From Zoogloea sp. (GTDB lineage: Bacteria; Pseudomonadota; Gammaproteobacteria; Burkholderiales; Rhodocyclaceae), in the NCBI GenBank assembly GCA_016703645.1, contig JADJBR010000009.1:487935-551934 (forward strand): 64,000 nt of DNA. The letters are read 5' to 3'. The notes under the pieces were generated by a model, which saw nothing but the letters and a program-made list of their open reading frames with translations, was not told the origin of the DNA and ran no database searches. The position numbers and the translations under genes are program-made. Numbering within the stretch: the stretch's first letter is position 1; every line of letters starts with the position of its first letter. Shown one piece after another: positions 25,344 to 33,760 of this stretch.

Positions 25344-25618
25344 GAAATTACCTTTTCAATGTAGGACGCCCACAGGGAGGTGGCCTCCTGCAGGGGGTCG
25401 TCGATCAGGTTGCGCCGCCGCAGGGCGTCGTAGTCGCGCCGCTTGGCGTCGTCTGAGAGGATGTCGTAAGCCGCCTGGATGAGGCGAAAACGGTCCGCCG
25501 CACCAGGCTCGGGGTTGCGGTCCGGGTGGTAAAGGCGGGCGGCCTTGCGGTAGGCCGTCTTGATGTCGTCGGCCGCCGCCGTTGGCGAAATGCCCAGGGT
25601 TTCGTAGGGGTCACGCAT
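25340..25618 (-). CDS. J-domain (DnaJ-like) protein, short
   Basis: 92 residues, almost entirely a J domain: [20 protein letters not shown], the signature HPD within [10 protein letters not shown], and [16 protein letters not shown]. There is no G/F region, zinc finger or C-terminal substrate domain, so it is a specialised co-chaperone that would direct Hsp70 (DnaK) to particular clients. ATG 25618 is used since the domain starts at once. First gene of the four-gene leftward operon; the partner proteins are unknown. Confidence 0.9.
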   Translation of the reverse strand: MRDPYETLGISPTAAADDIKTAYRKAARLYHPDRNPEPGAADRFRLIQAAYDILSDDAKRRDYDALRRRNLIDDPLQEATSLWASYIEKVIS

Positions 25619-25750
25619 GGTCTTGGACAGGGAAGACGCCCGGGGAGGCCAGGGGCAGCTCACGGGAAGCCCTGGATTATAAGGTAAAGGGCCGGGGCAT
25701 CGCCTCCGGACTCCAATCAAGGGCGCGTCGATGAATCGAAGTAGGGATGG

Positions 25751-25764
25751 GCGACGGAAGTCGC
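25751..25764. repeat. REP-like small palindrome
   Basis: GCGACGGAAGTCGC is a perfect 5-bp stem with a GGAA loop in the spacer before thrB. Very similar cores occur at 19499-19512 (GTGACGGAAGTCGC) and 33687-33701, suggesting a dispersed REP family. Confidence 0.45.
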
Positions 25765-25818
25765 TCCTGCCGAATCAGTTCGACCCCGCCGGAGCGGGTG
25801 CGGTAAGCTCGCACCACC

Positions 25819-26766
25819 ATGTCCGTCTTTACTCCTGTCACCGACGCCGATCTCGCCGCCTGGCTGAAGAACTACGCCATTGGCCGCCTGGACAGCCTGC
25901 AGGGCATCTCCGCGGGCGTGCAGAACAGCAACTTCTTCGTCACCACCAGCCTCGGCCGCTATGTGCTCACCCTGTTCGAGACCATGCCCCGGGCGGAGCT
26001 GCCCTTCTACCTGCACCTGATGGCCCACCTGGCCCGCCACGGCCTGCCCGTGCCGGCCCCCATCGCCAACCGGGACAACGAATACCTGGGCAGCCTGTCG
26101 GGCAAGCCGGCGGTGCTGGTCAGCCGGCTGGCCGGCCGCTCCGAAATGGCTCCGGACGCGGCCCGCTGCGCACGCATCGGCGCCATGCTGGCCGGGCTGC
26201 ACCTGGCCGGTCTGACCTTCGGACGCAAACAGGCCAACCCCCGGGGTGCCGAGTGGCGGCGCGACTGCGCGGCCCGGGTGCGCGGCCATCTGCCGGCCAT
26301 TGAGCAGGCCGAGCTGGATGCGGAGCTGGCCTTTCAGGCCGGCTTCAACCTGAAGGCCCTGCCCCAGGGCGTGATCCACGCCGACCTGTTCCGCGACAAC
26401 GTGCTGTGGGACGGTGACTACATCGGCGGGGTGATCGACTTCTACTTTGCCGGGCACGATGCCCTGCTCTTTGACGTGGCCGTCACGGTGAATGACTGGT
26501 GCGCCAGCACCGACGGCAGCCTCGATCTGGCCCGCACCACGGCCCTGCTGGTGGCCTATGCCGAATCCCGCCCCTTCACCGCGGGCGAGCAGGCTGCCTG
26601 GCCGGCCATGCTGCGCGCCGCCGCGCTGCGTTTCTGGCTTTCGCGGCTGGAAGACTTCCACCTTCCCCGGGCCGGTGAGATGGTGCTGGTGAAGGATCCG
26701 GGCGAGTACCGGCGCATTCTGCGCTTGCGGGCCGATGCGGCCACCCTGCCGCCACTGCCGGGCTGA
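25819..26766 (+). CDS. thrB: Homoserine kinase (APH-like type)
   Basis: 315 residues of the aminoglycoside-phosphotransferase-like homoserine kinase family used by many alpha-, beta- and some gamma-proteobacteria. Key elements are GISAGVQNSNFFVTTSLG at the nucleotide loop, the catalytic loop VIHADLFRDNVLW, and GVIDFYFAGHDALLFDVA containing the metal-binding Asp. It phosphorylates homoserine in threonine synthesis. A small hairpin (GGTGCG and CGCACC) sits directly before the ATG and may cover the ribosome-binding site. Confidence 0.92.
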   Translation: MSVFTPVTDADLAAWLKNYAIGRLDSLQGISAGVQNSNFFVTTSLGRYVLTLFETMPRAELPFYLHLMAHLARHGLPVPAPIANRDNEYLGSLSGKPAVLVSRLAGRSEMAPDAARCARIGAMLAGLHLAGLTFGRKQANPRGAEWRRDCAARVRGHLPAIEQAELDAELAFQAGFNLKALPQGVIHADLFRDNVLWDGDYIGGVIDFYFAGHDALLFDVAVTVNDWCASTDGSLDLARTTALLVAYAESRPFTAGEQAAWPAMLRAAALRFWLSRLEDFHLPRAGEMVLVKDPGEYRRILRLRADAATLPPLPG

Positions 26767-26874
26767 CCCCCCGTCCGTCGCAGACCACCGGTTTGAACTT
26801 GGCAGCGGATTTGGGCTAGCATCTCATCGCAGTGCAACATCCTGATTTTTCATCCCGTTTTCCCGTCCCACGCC

Positions 26875-27681
26875 ATGACCGAACCGGCACTGAAAGCAGC
26901 CCACCCCCACAATGCCGCACGCCATCCGCAGCCGCAGCGCGTTTCGCCTGCCCAGGCGCTAGTCTGGCTGAAGGCGGGCTGGGGCTATTTCATCGGGAAT
27001 CCGGGCATATGGATCGCCATCAGCGTGATCTTCATCGTGATGCTCTTTGTGCTCGGGCTGGTGCCCCTGCTGGGCTGGGCGGTGGTGCTGATCGGCTTTC
27101 CGGTGATGGTGGCGGGCATGGTGCTGGGCTGCCATGCCCAGGCCCGGGGTGAGCCCCTGCGCATCGAGCACCTCTTTGCCGGTCTCAAGGTGCACGCTGG
27201 CAATCTGGCCCTGGTGGGCGTCTTCTACCTGCTCGGCGGGCTCATCGCCGGTTTCGTATCGGTGATCATCGTTGGCGGTGCGGCCCTCACCGGCTACATC
27301 ATCGAAGCCCTGGCGGGCCTGGGCCTGGGGCTGGTCAGCGGTGTGGTGCTGGGCAGTGTGGCCTTCTCGGTGCTGTGGGTGCTGCTCATCACCGCCCTGT
27401 GGTTCGCTGCGCCGCTGGTGGTGCTGCGCGACACCCCGCCCCTGGACGCCATGAAGCTTTCGCTCTCCGCATGCTTCGGTAACTTCGGCGCCTTCGTGGT
27501 GCTCGGGGTACTCATCTATGTGCTGATCTGGGTTGCCATGGTGCCTGCCGGCCTGGGCGTACTGGTACTGGTGCCGGTGTTGGCCGGCACCGTGTATTCG
27601 TCCTATCAGGACGTATTCGGCGAAGTACCGGCCCTGCCCGAGGCACCGGCCGTCACGCCTCCTGCTGAAGGGACGGAGTAA
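26875..27681 (+). CDS. BPSS1780-family membrane protein
   Basis: 268 residues with a Pro/His-rich start and about six hydrophobic helices (VWLKAGWGYFIGNPGIWI, then several Gly/Ala/Val-rich segments), the pattern of the betaproteobacterial BPSS1780 family of inner-membrane proteins. Biochemical role unknown. The next gene, five bases away, encodes a second protein of similar design, so the pair may act together. Confidence 0.85.
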   Translation: MTEPALKAAHPHNAARHPQPQRVSPAQALVWLKAGWGYFIGNPGIWIAISVIFIVMLFVLGLVPLLGWAVVLIGFPVMVAGMVLGCHAQARGEPLRIEHLFAGLKVHAGNLALVGVFYLLGGLIAGFVSVIIVGGAALTGYIIEALAGLGLGLVSGVVLGSVAFSVLWVLLITALWFAAPLVVLRDTPPLDAMKLSLSACFGNFGAFVVLGVLIYVLIWVAMVPAGLGVLVLVPVLAGTVYSSYQDVFGEVPALPEAPAVTPPAEGTE

Positions 27682-27685
27682 GCGG

Positions 27686-28459
27686 ATGCAGGCACGCATG
27701 TTGCCCGCCCAGCGTGGCTGGGCCTGGATTTTCGACGGTTTTTCCCTGTGGCGGCGCAACCCGGCCCTGATCACCTTTCTGGTTTTCGGCTGCTCCCTGT
27801 GCCTGCTGCTGATCGCCGCCGTCCCCCTGATCGGCCAGGTGATCATGTCCCTGGTCATGCCGGCCCTGTCGCTGGGCATTTTCAATGGCTGCAAGGCGGT
27901 GGCCGAGCGGCGCAAGGCCGGGCCGGATATCCTGCTGTCGGGCTTTCGCCAGAACCTGCCGGAACTGGTGAAGATCGGTGGCCTCTATCTCGCCGGCACC
28001 CTGGCGGTGATGGGCATCAGCCTGCTCATCGACGGGGAGATGAACACCAAACTGTCCAAGGCCATGCTCGGCCGCACCAGCTGGGGCGAAACCCTCGACG
28101 ACCCCACCTTCACCCTGGCGCTGCTGGTGGCGACGATCGGCTCCACACCACTGATGATGGCCTACTGGTTCGCCCCGCTGCTGGCGGGCTGGGGCCGGGT
28201 GCCCGCCGCCAAGGCGCTTTTCTTCAGCTTCATCGCCTGCATGCGCAATTGGCGTCCCTTCCTCGCCTACGGCATTGGCCTGCTGGTCATCGCCCTGGGC
28301 GCGGGGCTGCTGATCGCCATCCTCGAACTGGTCTCGCCCCTGCTGGCCCTGCTGCCGGCCCTGGCCTTCCCGGTGGTCTTCATTCCGGTGATCTTTGCCA
28401 GCTTCTATGCCAACGCCCTCGACGTGTTCGAGCACATCGGGCCCGATGAGCTGTCCTGA
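27686..28459 (+). CDS. Second BPSS1780-like membrane protein
   Basis: 257 residues, multi-pass. It opens with RGWAWIFDGFSLWRRNPALI, the same W-x-x-G-x-x-x-(F/W)-x-x-(R/G)-N-P theme as the preceding protein, and ends ASFYANALDVFEH. ATG 27686 is chosen because it lies just beyond the previous stop. Its end overlaps nadD by 14 bp, so translation is coupled. Function unknown. Confidence 0.82.
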   Translation: MQARMLPAQRGWAWIFDGFSLWRRNPALITFLVFGCSLCLLLIAAVPLIGQVIMSLVMPALSLGIFNGCKAVAERRKAGPDILLSGFRQNLPELVKIGGLYLAGTLAVMGISLLIDGEMNTKLSKAMLGRTSWGETLDDPTFTLALLVATIGSTPLMMAYWFAPLLAGWGRVPAAKALFFSFIACMRNWRPFLAYGIGLLVIALGAGLLIAILELVSPLLALLPALAFPVVFIPVIFASFYANALDVFEHIGPDELS

Positions 28460-29108
28460 GGCCGGCACCGGCGCGCTGGGCATCTTCGGCGGCACCTTCG
28501 ACCCCATCCACTACGGCCACCTGCGGCTGGCGGAGACGGCACGGGAAGCCCTGGGGCTGGAGGGTGTGCGCCTGATCCCGGCCGGCCAGCCGCCCCATCG
28601 GGCCACGCCGGGCGCCAGCGGCGCCCACCGTCTGGCCATGGCCCGCCTTGCCGCCGCCGACAACCCGAGCTTCGAGGTGGACCCGGCCGAGGTGGAAGCG
28701 GCCCAGGCCAGTTTCACCATCCTGACCCTTGAACGTCTGCGCGGCACCCTCGGCACCGATCGCCCCATGGTGCTGCTGCTGGGCGTGGATGCCTTTCTCG
28801 GCCTGCCCACCTGGCGACGCTGGACCGAGCTGTTCGACCTCGCCCATGTGGCGGTGGCCAACCGGCCCGACTACACGCTGGATGAATCCCGCCTCTCCGA
28901 CGAGCTGCGCCGCCACGTGGAACAGCGCCGCGCCGCGCCCGAAGCCCTGAATAAAGCCGCGGCCGGCAAGATCGCGAGCTTTTCCATGACCCCCCTGGCG
29001 ATCTCCGCCACCGATATCCGCAGTCGTGCCGCCAACGGCCAAAGTCTGCGTTATTTGCTCCCACCGCCGGTTCTTGACTATATTTCCCGGCATCAACTCT
29101 ATTCTTGA
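28446..29108 (+). CDS. nadD: Nicotinate-nucleotide adenylyltransferase
   Basis: 220 residues with the nucleotidyltransferase signature GIFGGTFDPIHYGHLRLAE and the C-terminal ISATDIRSR motif. It joins nicotinate mononucleotide and ATP to deamido-NAD. ATG 28446 lies inside the end of the previous gene. rsfS follows after 4 bp, a classic bacterial gene pair. Confidence 0.95.
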   Translation: MSCPEAGTGALGIFGGTFDPIHYGHLRLAETAREALGLEGVRLIPAGQPPHRATPGASGAHRLAMARLAAADNPSFEVDPAEVEAAQASFTILTLERLRGTLGTDRPMVLLLGVDAFLGLPTWRRWTELFDLAHVAVANRPDYTLDESRLSDELRRHVEQRRAAPEALNKAAAGKIASFSMTPLAISATDIRSRAANGQSLRYLLPPPVLDYISRHQLYS

Positions 29109-29112
29109 ATCA

Positions 29113-29481
29113 ATGGACATCAGCCAAACCGAAAGCCTCGTCGTTTCCGCCCTCGAAGACATCAAGGGCAAGGACATCGAGGTCATCAACACCACGCGAC
29201 TCACTTCCCTGTTCGAGCGCGTCATCATCGCCAGCGCCGACTCCAACCGCCAGACTCGCGCCCTGGCCCGCAACGTGGCCAACAAGGCCCGTGAAGCCGG
29301 TATCAACGTACTCAGCATCGAAGGCGAAGACGGTGGCGAATGGGTGCTGGTGGACCTGGGCGATGTGGTCGTCCATGTGATGCAGCCCGCCGTGCGCGCC
29401 TACTACAACCTGGAAGAGCTTTGGGCCGGCACCGCCTCGCGGGTTTCCCGCCCCGGCAGCGCCCTGGCCCGCAGCGCCTGA
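29113..29481 (+). CDS. rsfS: Ribosomal silencing factor RsfS
   Basis: 122 residues: LEDIKGKDIEVINT, then ASADSNRQTRALARNV and GEWVLVDLGDVVVHVM, all typical of RsfS, which binds ribosomal protein uL14 and blocks subunit joining in starvation. The TGA stop at 29479-29481 is also the left target copy of a MITE, so the element follows the stop without altering the protein. Confidence 0.95.
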   Translation: MDISQTESLVVSALEDIKGKDIEVINTTRLTSLFERVIIASADSNRQTRALARNVANKAREAGINVLSIEGEDGGEWVLVDLGDVVVHVMQPAVRAYYNLEELWAGTASRVSRPGSALARSA

Positions 29482-29600
29482 CAGCATGTGAAGCAATCGT
29501 TGCGAGCGGTTCGGGCTCGCGCCAGGAAACGCCGCCGTACAAGGCTACGGTGAGCATCGGAAGGGCGAAATCGAGCCGCACGCAGGTTTTTCACGCGCTC
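29482..29600. mobile_element. Second, diverged copy of the MITE
   Basis: 119 bp, roughly four-fifths identical to the copy at 475-595 and in the same orientation. The ends have decayed (CAGCATGTGAA left; TTCACGCGCTC right), yet TGA flanks both sides (29479-29481 and 29601-29603), again a TNA target. It separates rsfS from rlmH; the interior keeps CCGTA and TACGG arms. Confidence 0.75.
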
Positions 29601-29644
29601 TGACCTCCCGCCCTCCCGCCGCGGCCTGACCGCCGCCCTCCACC

Positions 29645-30115
29645 ATGAAACTCCTCCTCGTTGCCGTCGGCACCCGCATGCCCGCGTGGGTCGACACCGG
29701 GTTCGACGACTTCGCCAAACGCATGCCCCGGGAGCTCCCCCTGCAGCTGATCGAGGTGAAGGCCGAACCCCGCACCACCGGCAAGACGGTGGAGGCGATG
29801 ATGGCCGCCGAAGCCACCCGCATCGAGGCCGCCCTGCCGGCCCGCTGTCGGCGCCTGATCCTCGATGAGCGCGGCGAAGATCTGACGACGAAGGCCCTGG
29901 CACGGCGCCTGGAGCGCTGGCAGGAAGGGGGTGAAGACGTGGCCCTGATCATCGGCGGGCCCGACGGGCTCGATCCGGCCCTCAAGTCTACGGCCCACGA
30001 GACGATGAGACTCTCCAGCCTCACCTTGCCCCATGCCATGGTGAGGGTGATGCTGGCCGAAGCCCTCTACCGGGCCTGGAGCCTGTCCAGGAACCATCCC
30101 TATCACCGGGAGTGA
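29645..30115 (+). CDS. rlmH: 23S rRNA (pseudouridine1915-N3)-methyltransferase
   Basis: 156 residues of the SPOUT fold: [30 protein letters not shown] in the SAM knot, and the C-terminal [18 protein letters not shown] with the usual NHPYHRE end. It methylates pseudouridine 1915 in the decoding region of the 70S ribosome. Separated from rsfS by the MITE; maf begins one base after its stop. Confidence 0.95.
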   Translation: MKLLLVAVGTRMPAWVDTGFDDFAKRMPRELPLQLIEVKAEPRTTGKTVEAMMAAEATRIEAALPARCRRLILDERGEDLTTKALARRLERWQEGGEDVALIIGGPDGLDPALKSTAHETMRLSSLTLPHAMVRVMLAEALYRAWSLSRNHPYHRE

Positions 30116-30116
30116 C

Positions 30117-30728
30117 ATGAACCACCCGCCGATCTACCTCGCCTCCAACAGCCCACGTCGCCGCGAGCTGCTCAAGCAGATCCACATTCCCTTCGAGCCC
30201 CTGCTGTTCCGCGGCCCCGGACGCGATGACCACGACATCAACGAGGACGTGCGCCCCGGCGAGGATGCCATCGCCTACGTGCGCCGGGTGGCCCGGGCCA
30301 AGGCCGAGGGCGGCATCAACCGGGTGCGTTGGCGCGCCCTGCCTCCGCGCCTGCTGCTAGCGGCGGACACCACCCTTGAACTGGAGGGGGAGATCATCGG
30401 CAAGCCCAGCCACGGGGAGCATGCCATCTCCATCCTGCGGGAACTGTCCGGGCGCACCCATCAGGTCCTCACCGCCGTGGTGGTCACCGATGGAGAACGC
30501 TACGGGGAGCGCCTGTCCACCAGCCAGGTGCGCTTCCGCCGCCTGAGCGAAGATGAGATCCGGCACTACGTGGCCACCGGCGAGGCTGCCGACAAAGCCG
30601 GCGCATATGGCATCCAGGGTCGCGCCGCGCTCTTCATCGAGGAGATCCGTGGCAGCTACACGGGCATCATGGGTCTGCCCCTGTTCGAGACTGCGGCTTT
30701 GCTGCAGGAATTCGGCTATCCTCTGTGA
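30117..30728 (+). CDS. maf: Maf-like nucleotide pyrophosphatase
   Basis: 203 residues: LASNSPRRRELLKQIHI at the N-terminus, LAADTTLELEGEIIGKP in the middle, and DKAGAYGIQGRAALFIEEIRG near the end. It hydrolyses non-canonical or methylated nucleoside triphosphates to the monophosphate. DKAGAYGIQG points to the dTTP/UTP-type subfamily. Directly behind rlmH and upstream of rng, the usual order in betaproteobacteria. Confidence 0.93.
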   Translation: MNHPPIYLASNSPRRRELLKQIHIPFEPLLFRGPGRDDHDINEDVRPGEDAIAYVRRVARAKAEGGINRVRWRALPPRLLLAADTTLELEGEIIGKPSHGEHAISILRELSGRTHQVLTAVVVTDGERYGERLSTSQVRFRRLSEDEIRHYVATGEAADKAGAYGIQGRAALFIEEIRGSYTGIMGLPLFETAALLQEFGYPL

Positions 30729-30912
30729 CTCGCTACGGCCCTCTCTGACAGCTTCTTTCAGGCACTGACAGAATCACACCGGCGCCGACGGGCAGACAAC
30801 ACCACAAGAACAAGGCGCGGACCGCACCGCGCCGCCGATGCCGGACGAGCGGCGATCGGCGATGACGCAGCACACGCCGCGCCATCGCCCATCACCGTTT
30901 GCCTCCCGCATC

Positions 30913-32367
30913 ATGTCTGAAGAATATCTGATCAATTTCACACCCCAGGAAACCCGCGTCGCGTTGATGCAGCAGGGCGTGGTCCAGGAAGTTCATGTCG
31001 AGCGCACCGCCAGCCGGGGCATTGTCGGCAACATCTACCTGGGCAAGGTGGTTCGCGTGCTGCCCGGCATGCAGTCCGCCTTCATGGATGTCGGCCTGGA
31101 ACGCACGGCCTTCCTGCATGTGGCCGACATCTGGTCCGACCGTCACACCGGCGACGCGCCGCGGCCCATCGAGCGCATCCTCGCCGAAGGCCAGAACCTC
31201 ATCGTCCAGGTTCTGAAAGACCCCCTGGGCACCAAGGGTGCGCGCCTGTCCACGCAGATTTCCATCGCCGGCCGCATGCTGGTGTACCTGCCCCAGGACA
31301 AGCACATCGGCATTTCCCAGCGCATCGGCGACGAAGCCGGGCGGGAGGCCCTGCGCGAGCGGGTCAGCCGTCTGCTGCTGCCCAACGAGCCGGGGGGCTA
31401 CATCGTCCGCACCATGGCCGAGAACGCCTCCGACGAGGAACTCGCCGCCGACATCGCCTACCTCAAGAAACTGTGGGCCGAGATCAAGAACCGCGCCGTG
31501 GGTGCCCGGCCGCCCTTCGTGCTGTACCAGGACCTCAACCTGGCCCAGCGGGTGATGCGCGATCTGGTCACCGACGCCACCACCCGCATCGTTGCCGACT
31601 CCCGCGAGAACTTCCAGAAGCTCAGCACCTTCGCCACCGAATACATGCCCCAGGTGGCCCCGCTGCTCGACCACTACACCGGCGAGCGCCCCCTGTTCGA
31701 CCTGCACGGCGTCGAGGCGGAAATCGAAAAGGCCCTGGCCCGGCGGGTGGATCTCAAATCCGGCGGCTACCTGATCATCGACCAGACCGAGGCGATGACC
31801 ACCATCGATGTGAACACCGGCGGCTTCGTCGGTGCGCGCAATTTCGACGACACCATCTTCAAGACCAACCTGGAGGCAGCCCAGTCCATTGCCCGCCAGC
31901 TCCGCGTACGCAACCTGGGTGGCATCATCATCGTCGACTTCATCGACATGGAAAGCCCCGAACATCGCAACGCCGTGCTCGAAGAGTTTCGTAAAGCCCT
32001 GGCCAAGGATCACACCAAGATGACGGTGAACGGCTTCACCAGCCTGGGCCTGGTGGAGATGACCCGCAAACGCACCCGGGAGTCCCTGGCCCACCTGCTG
32101 TGCGAACCCTGCCCCACCTGTGGCGGCCGGGGCGAGGTGAAGACCGCCCGCACGGTGGCCTACGAAATCCTTCGCGAACTCCTGCGCGAAGCCCGCCAGT
32201 TCAATGCCCGTGAGTTCCGGGTGCTGGCCGCGCCCAATGTGATCGACCTCTTCCACGAGGAAGAATCCCAGTCCCTGGCCATGCTTTCCGACTTCATCGG
32301 CAAGACCATCTCCCTGCATCCCGAGGCCAGCTATGGCCAGGAGCAGTTCGACATCGTGCTGCTGTGA
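30913..32367 (+). CDS. rng: Ribonuclease G
   Basis: 484 residues from ATG 30913; an upstream ATG (30838) would add 25 residues unlike the family. S1-like RNA-binding region (about 36-125: GNIYLGKVVRVLPGMQSAFM), catalytic DNase-I-like region with TIDVNTGGF and IIIVDFIDM holding the two metal-binding Asp, and the zinc-link CPTCGG. It lacks the long C-terminal scaffold of RNase E. It matures the 5' end of 16S rRNA and degrades mRNA. Confidence 0.95.
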   Translation: MSEEYLINFTPQETRVALMQQGVVQEVHVERTASRGIVGNIYLGKVVRVLPGMQSAFMDVGLERTAFLHVADIWSDRHTGDAPRPIERILAEGQNLIVQVLKDPLGTKGARLSTQISIAGRMLVYLPQDKHIGISQRIGDEAGREALRERVSRLLLPNEPGGYIVRTMAENASDEELAADIAYLKKLWAEIKNRAVGARPPFVLYQDLNLAQRVMRDLVTDATTRIVADSRENFQKLSTFATEYMPQVAPLLDHYTGERPLFDLHGVEAEIEKALARRVDLKSGGYLIIDQTEAMTTIDVNTGGFVGARNFDDTIFKTNLEAAQSIARQLRVRNLGGIIIVDFIDMESPEHRNAVLEEFRKALAKDHTKMTVNGFTSLGLVEMTRKRTRESLAHLLCEPCPTCGGRGEVKTARTVAYEILRELLREARQFNAREFRVLAAPNVIDLFHEEESQSLAMLSDFIGKTISLHPEASYGQEQFDIVLL

Positions 32368-32394
32368 AAGCCCCGAAAACCCCCTTGGAATAAA

Positions 32395-32445
32395 CGCACC
32401 AATACAGTGCAATCCCAGTATTGGTGCGGGTTTCACGGTTTTTGC
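32395..32445 (+). promoter_or_regulatory. Palindrome with NtrC-like site and sigma-54-like element
   Basis: CGCACCAATAC (32395-32405) and GTATTGGTGCG (32418-32428) are a perfect 11-bp inverted repeat with a 12-nt loop. Within it GCACC-AATAC-AGTGC matches the NtrC pattern at nine of ten positions. Immediately after, TTTCACGGTTTTTGC (32431-32445) has CACG-N4-TTGC of a sigma-54 promoter, but the essential -24 GG is TT. It may be a regulatory site for the HhH gene or a terminator for rng. Confidence 0.4.
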
Positions 32446-32547
32446 GCCCCGTGTCAGTGCATCCAAAAATTCAATCGCCAATTGATTGACGCTGTAATGC
32501 CCCGGCCCGCAGAATCGCGCCCCTCGCACAGGCAGGATACATTCAGG

Positions 32548-33639
32548 ATGCACACCTCCAACACCCTCCAGGCCCCCCTCGGCCAGTCCTCCGGCGCCGT
32601 CCGGATCGGTCTCAACCATGGCTACGCCTTCGACGGCGACAGCGTTCAGCTCGATGCCGAACTGCTGGTGGCCAACCCGGAAGAAGCTGCCGGCCACGAA
32701 TGGGCGCTCCAGCTATGGGCCTGTGAAGCCCCCTTCAGCGGGCAGCCCGTCCGGGCCGCCATGGTGGCCGAACTGCCCGTGGGTGCCCTGGATACGGGCA
32801 GCCCGGCCTGGGTCAGCGCCTTCACCGCCGCCTGCCCGCCCGCCGGCCAGGCCGGGCACAGCATGGTGCTGGTTCTCGCCGCCGGCCGTGACGGCCAGTT
32901 CGACCAAGTGCTGGACTACGCCAACTTCCCCCGCACCGAAACCTTCGTGCAACCCCGCCTGGTGGGCAGCACCGGGTTCAGCGTCGGCGAGACCACGGTC
33001 AGCCTGAGCGTCGATGGCATCGAGAACCCCCGTGCCGCCGACAACCTGAGCGGCACCCTGTCGCTGGAGCTGTGGGCGCTTGACGCACCGTACAGCAACG
33101 GCATCCCCAATGGCATGCAAGTGGCGGCCAGCGCCATCGGCAGTCTGGCTGGCCAGAACGGCTGGCAGGGCCTGGCCCTCGAGCTGCCCCTGGCCGCCCG
33201 CCCCGCCGGCACCTGGCACATCGCCCTGCTGCTGCGCGAATGGACCGCCTTCGGCTACGTGACCCGCGATTTCACCAACTTCCCCCTGCCCCTGAGCTGG
33301 GAAGCCGAAGCCGTGGCGGAGCCCGCTGCCGAAGTGGTGGCCGAACCTGTCGCCGTCGCCAAGACCGTCACTGAAGCCAAGCCGGCCCCCAAAGCCAAGT
33401 CTGCAAGCAAAGCCGCAGCCCCCAAGGCAGCAGCCCCGGCCAAGGCCGCCGCAGTTCCGGCCACCGTCTCGGTGAACAAGGCCAGCGAAGCCGAACTGGC
33501 TGCAGTCAAGGGCCTGCCCAAGGCCGTCGCCAGCGCCATCGTCGCCGCCCGCCCCTTCAAGACCCTGGACGAACTGGTCAAGGTCAAGGGCATGGGCGTG
33601 AAGATGCTGGACAAGCTCAAGGGCGGCCTGAGCCTCTGA
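32548..33639 (+). CDS. Two-repeat beta-sandwich protein with C-terminal helix-hairpin-helix domain
   Basis: 363 residues from ATG 32548 (AGGA about 9 bp ahead). Two copies of a roughly 115-residue domain occupy 18-138 and 139-251; they share LQLWACEAPFSG / LELWALDAPYSNG and LDYANFPRT / RDFTNFPLP. A low-complexity Ala/Pro/Lys linker (about 253-305) follows, then a ComEA-like HhH domain (VNKASEAELAAVKGLPKAVA ... VKGMGVKMLDKLKGGL). No signal peptide is seen, so it is likely cytoplasmic. HhH domains bind DNA without sequence specificity; the double domain is not one I can name. Confidence 0.75.
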   Translation: MHTSNTLQAPLGQSSGAVRIGLNHGYAFDGDSVQLDAELLVANPEEAAGHEWALQLWACEAPFSGQPVRAAMVAELPVGALDTGSPAWVSAFTAACPPAGQAGHSMVLVLAAGRDGQFDQVLDYANFPRTETFVQPRLVGSTGFSVGETTVSLSVDGIENPRAADNLSGTLSLELWALDAPYSNGIPNGMQVAASAIGSLAGQNGWQGLALELPLAARPAGTWHIALLLREWTAFGYVTRDFTNFPLPLSWEAEAVAEPAAEVVAEPVAVAKTVTEAKPAPKAKSASKAAAPKAAAPAKAAAVPATVSVNKASEAELAAVKGLPKAVASAIVAARPFKTLDELVKVKGMGVKMLDKLKGGLSL

Positions 33640-33682
33640 TCGTCAGGACGTTGCCCCGCCCGAAGCGGCGGGACAACGCCCC

Positions 33683-33705
33683 GGGGGCGAAATGAAGTCG
33701 CCCCC
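33683..33705. repeat. Perfect 8-bp hairpin, REP-like
   Basis: GGGGGCGA (33683-33690) and TCGCCCCC (33698-33705) with loop AATGAAG. It shares GAAGTCGC with the palindromes near 19500 and 25751. Another imperfect hairpin (CGTTGCCCCGCC / GGCGGGACAACG, 33649-33678) precedes it and may end transcription of the HhH gene. Confidence 0.5.
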
Positions 33706-33760
33706 ATTGATGCCCTCTGCCGCATTCCGTTTTCGTCGCAGAGATCGGGGCGCGTCCTAG

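Noticed and set aside
30838..30912. Upstream ATG start for rng
   Set aside because: It would add 25 residues unrelated to RNase G; the family begins at MSEEYLIN.
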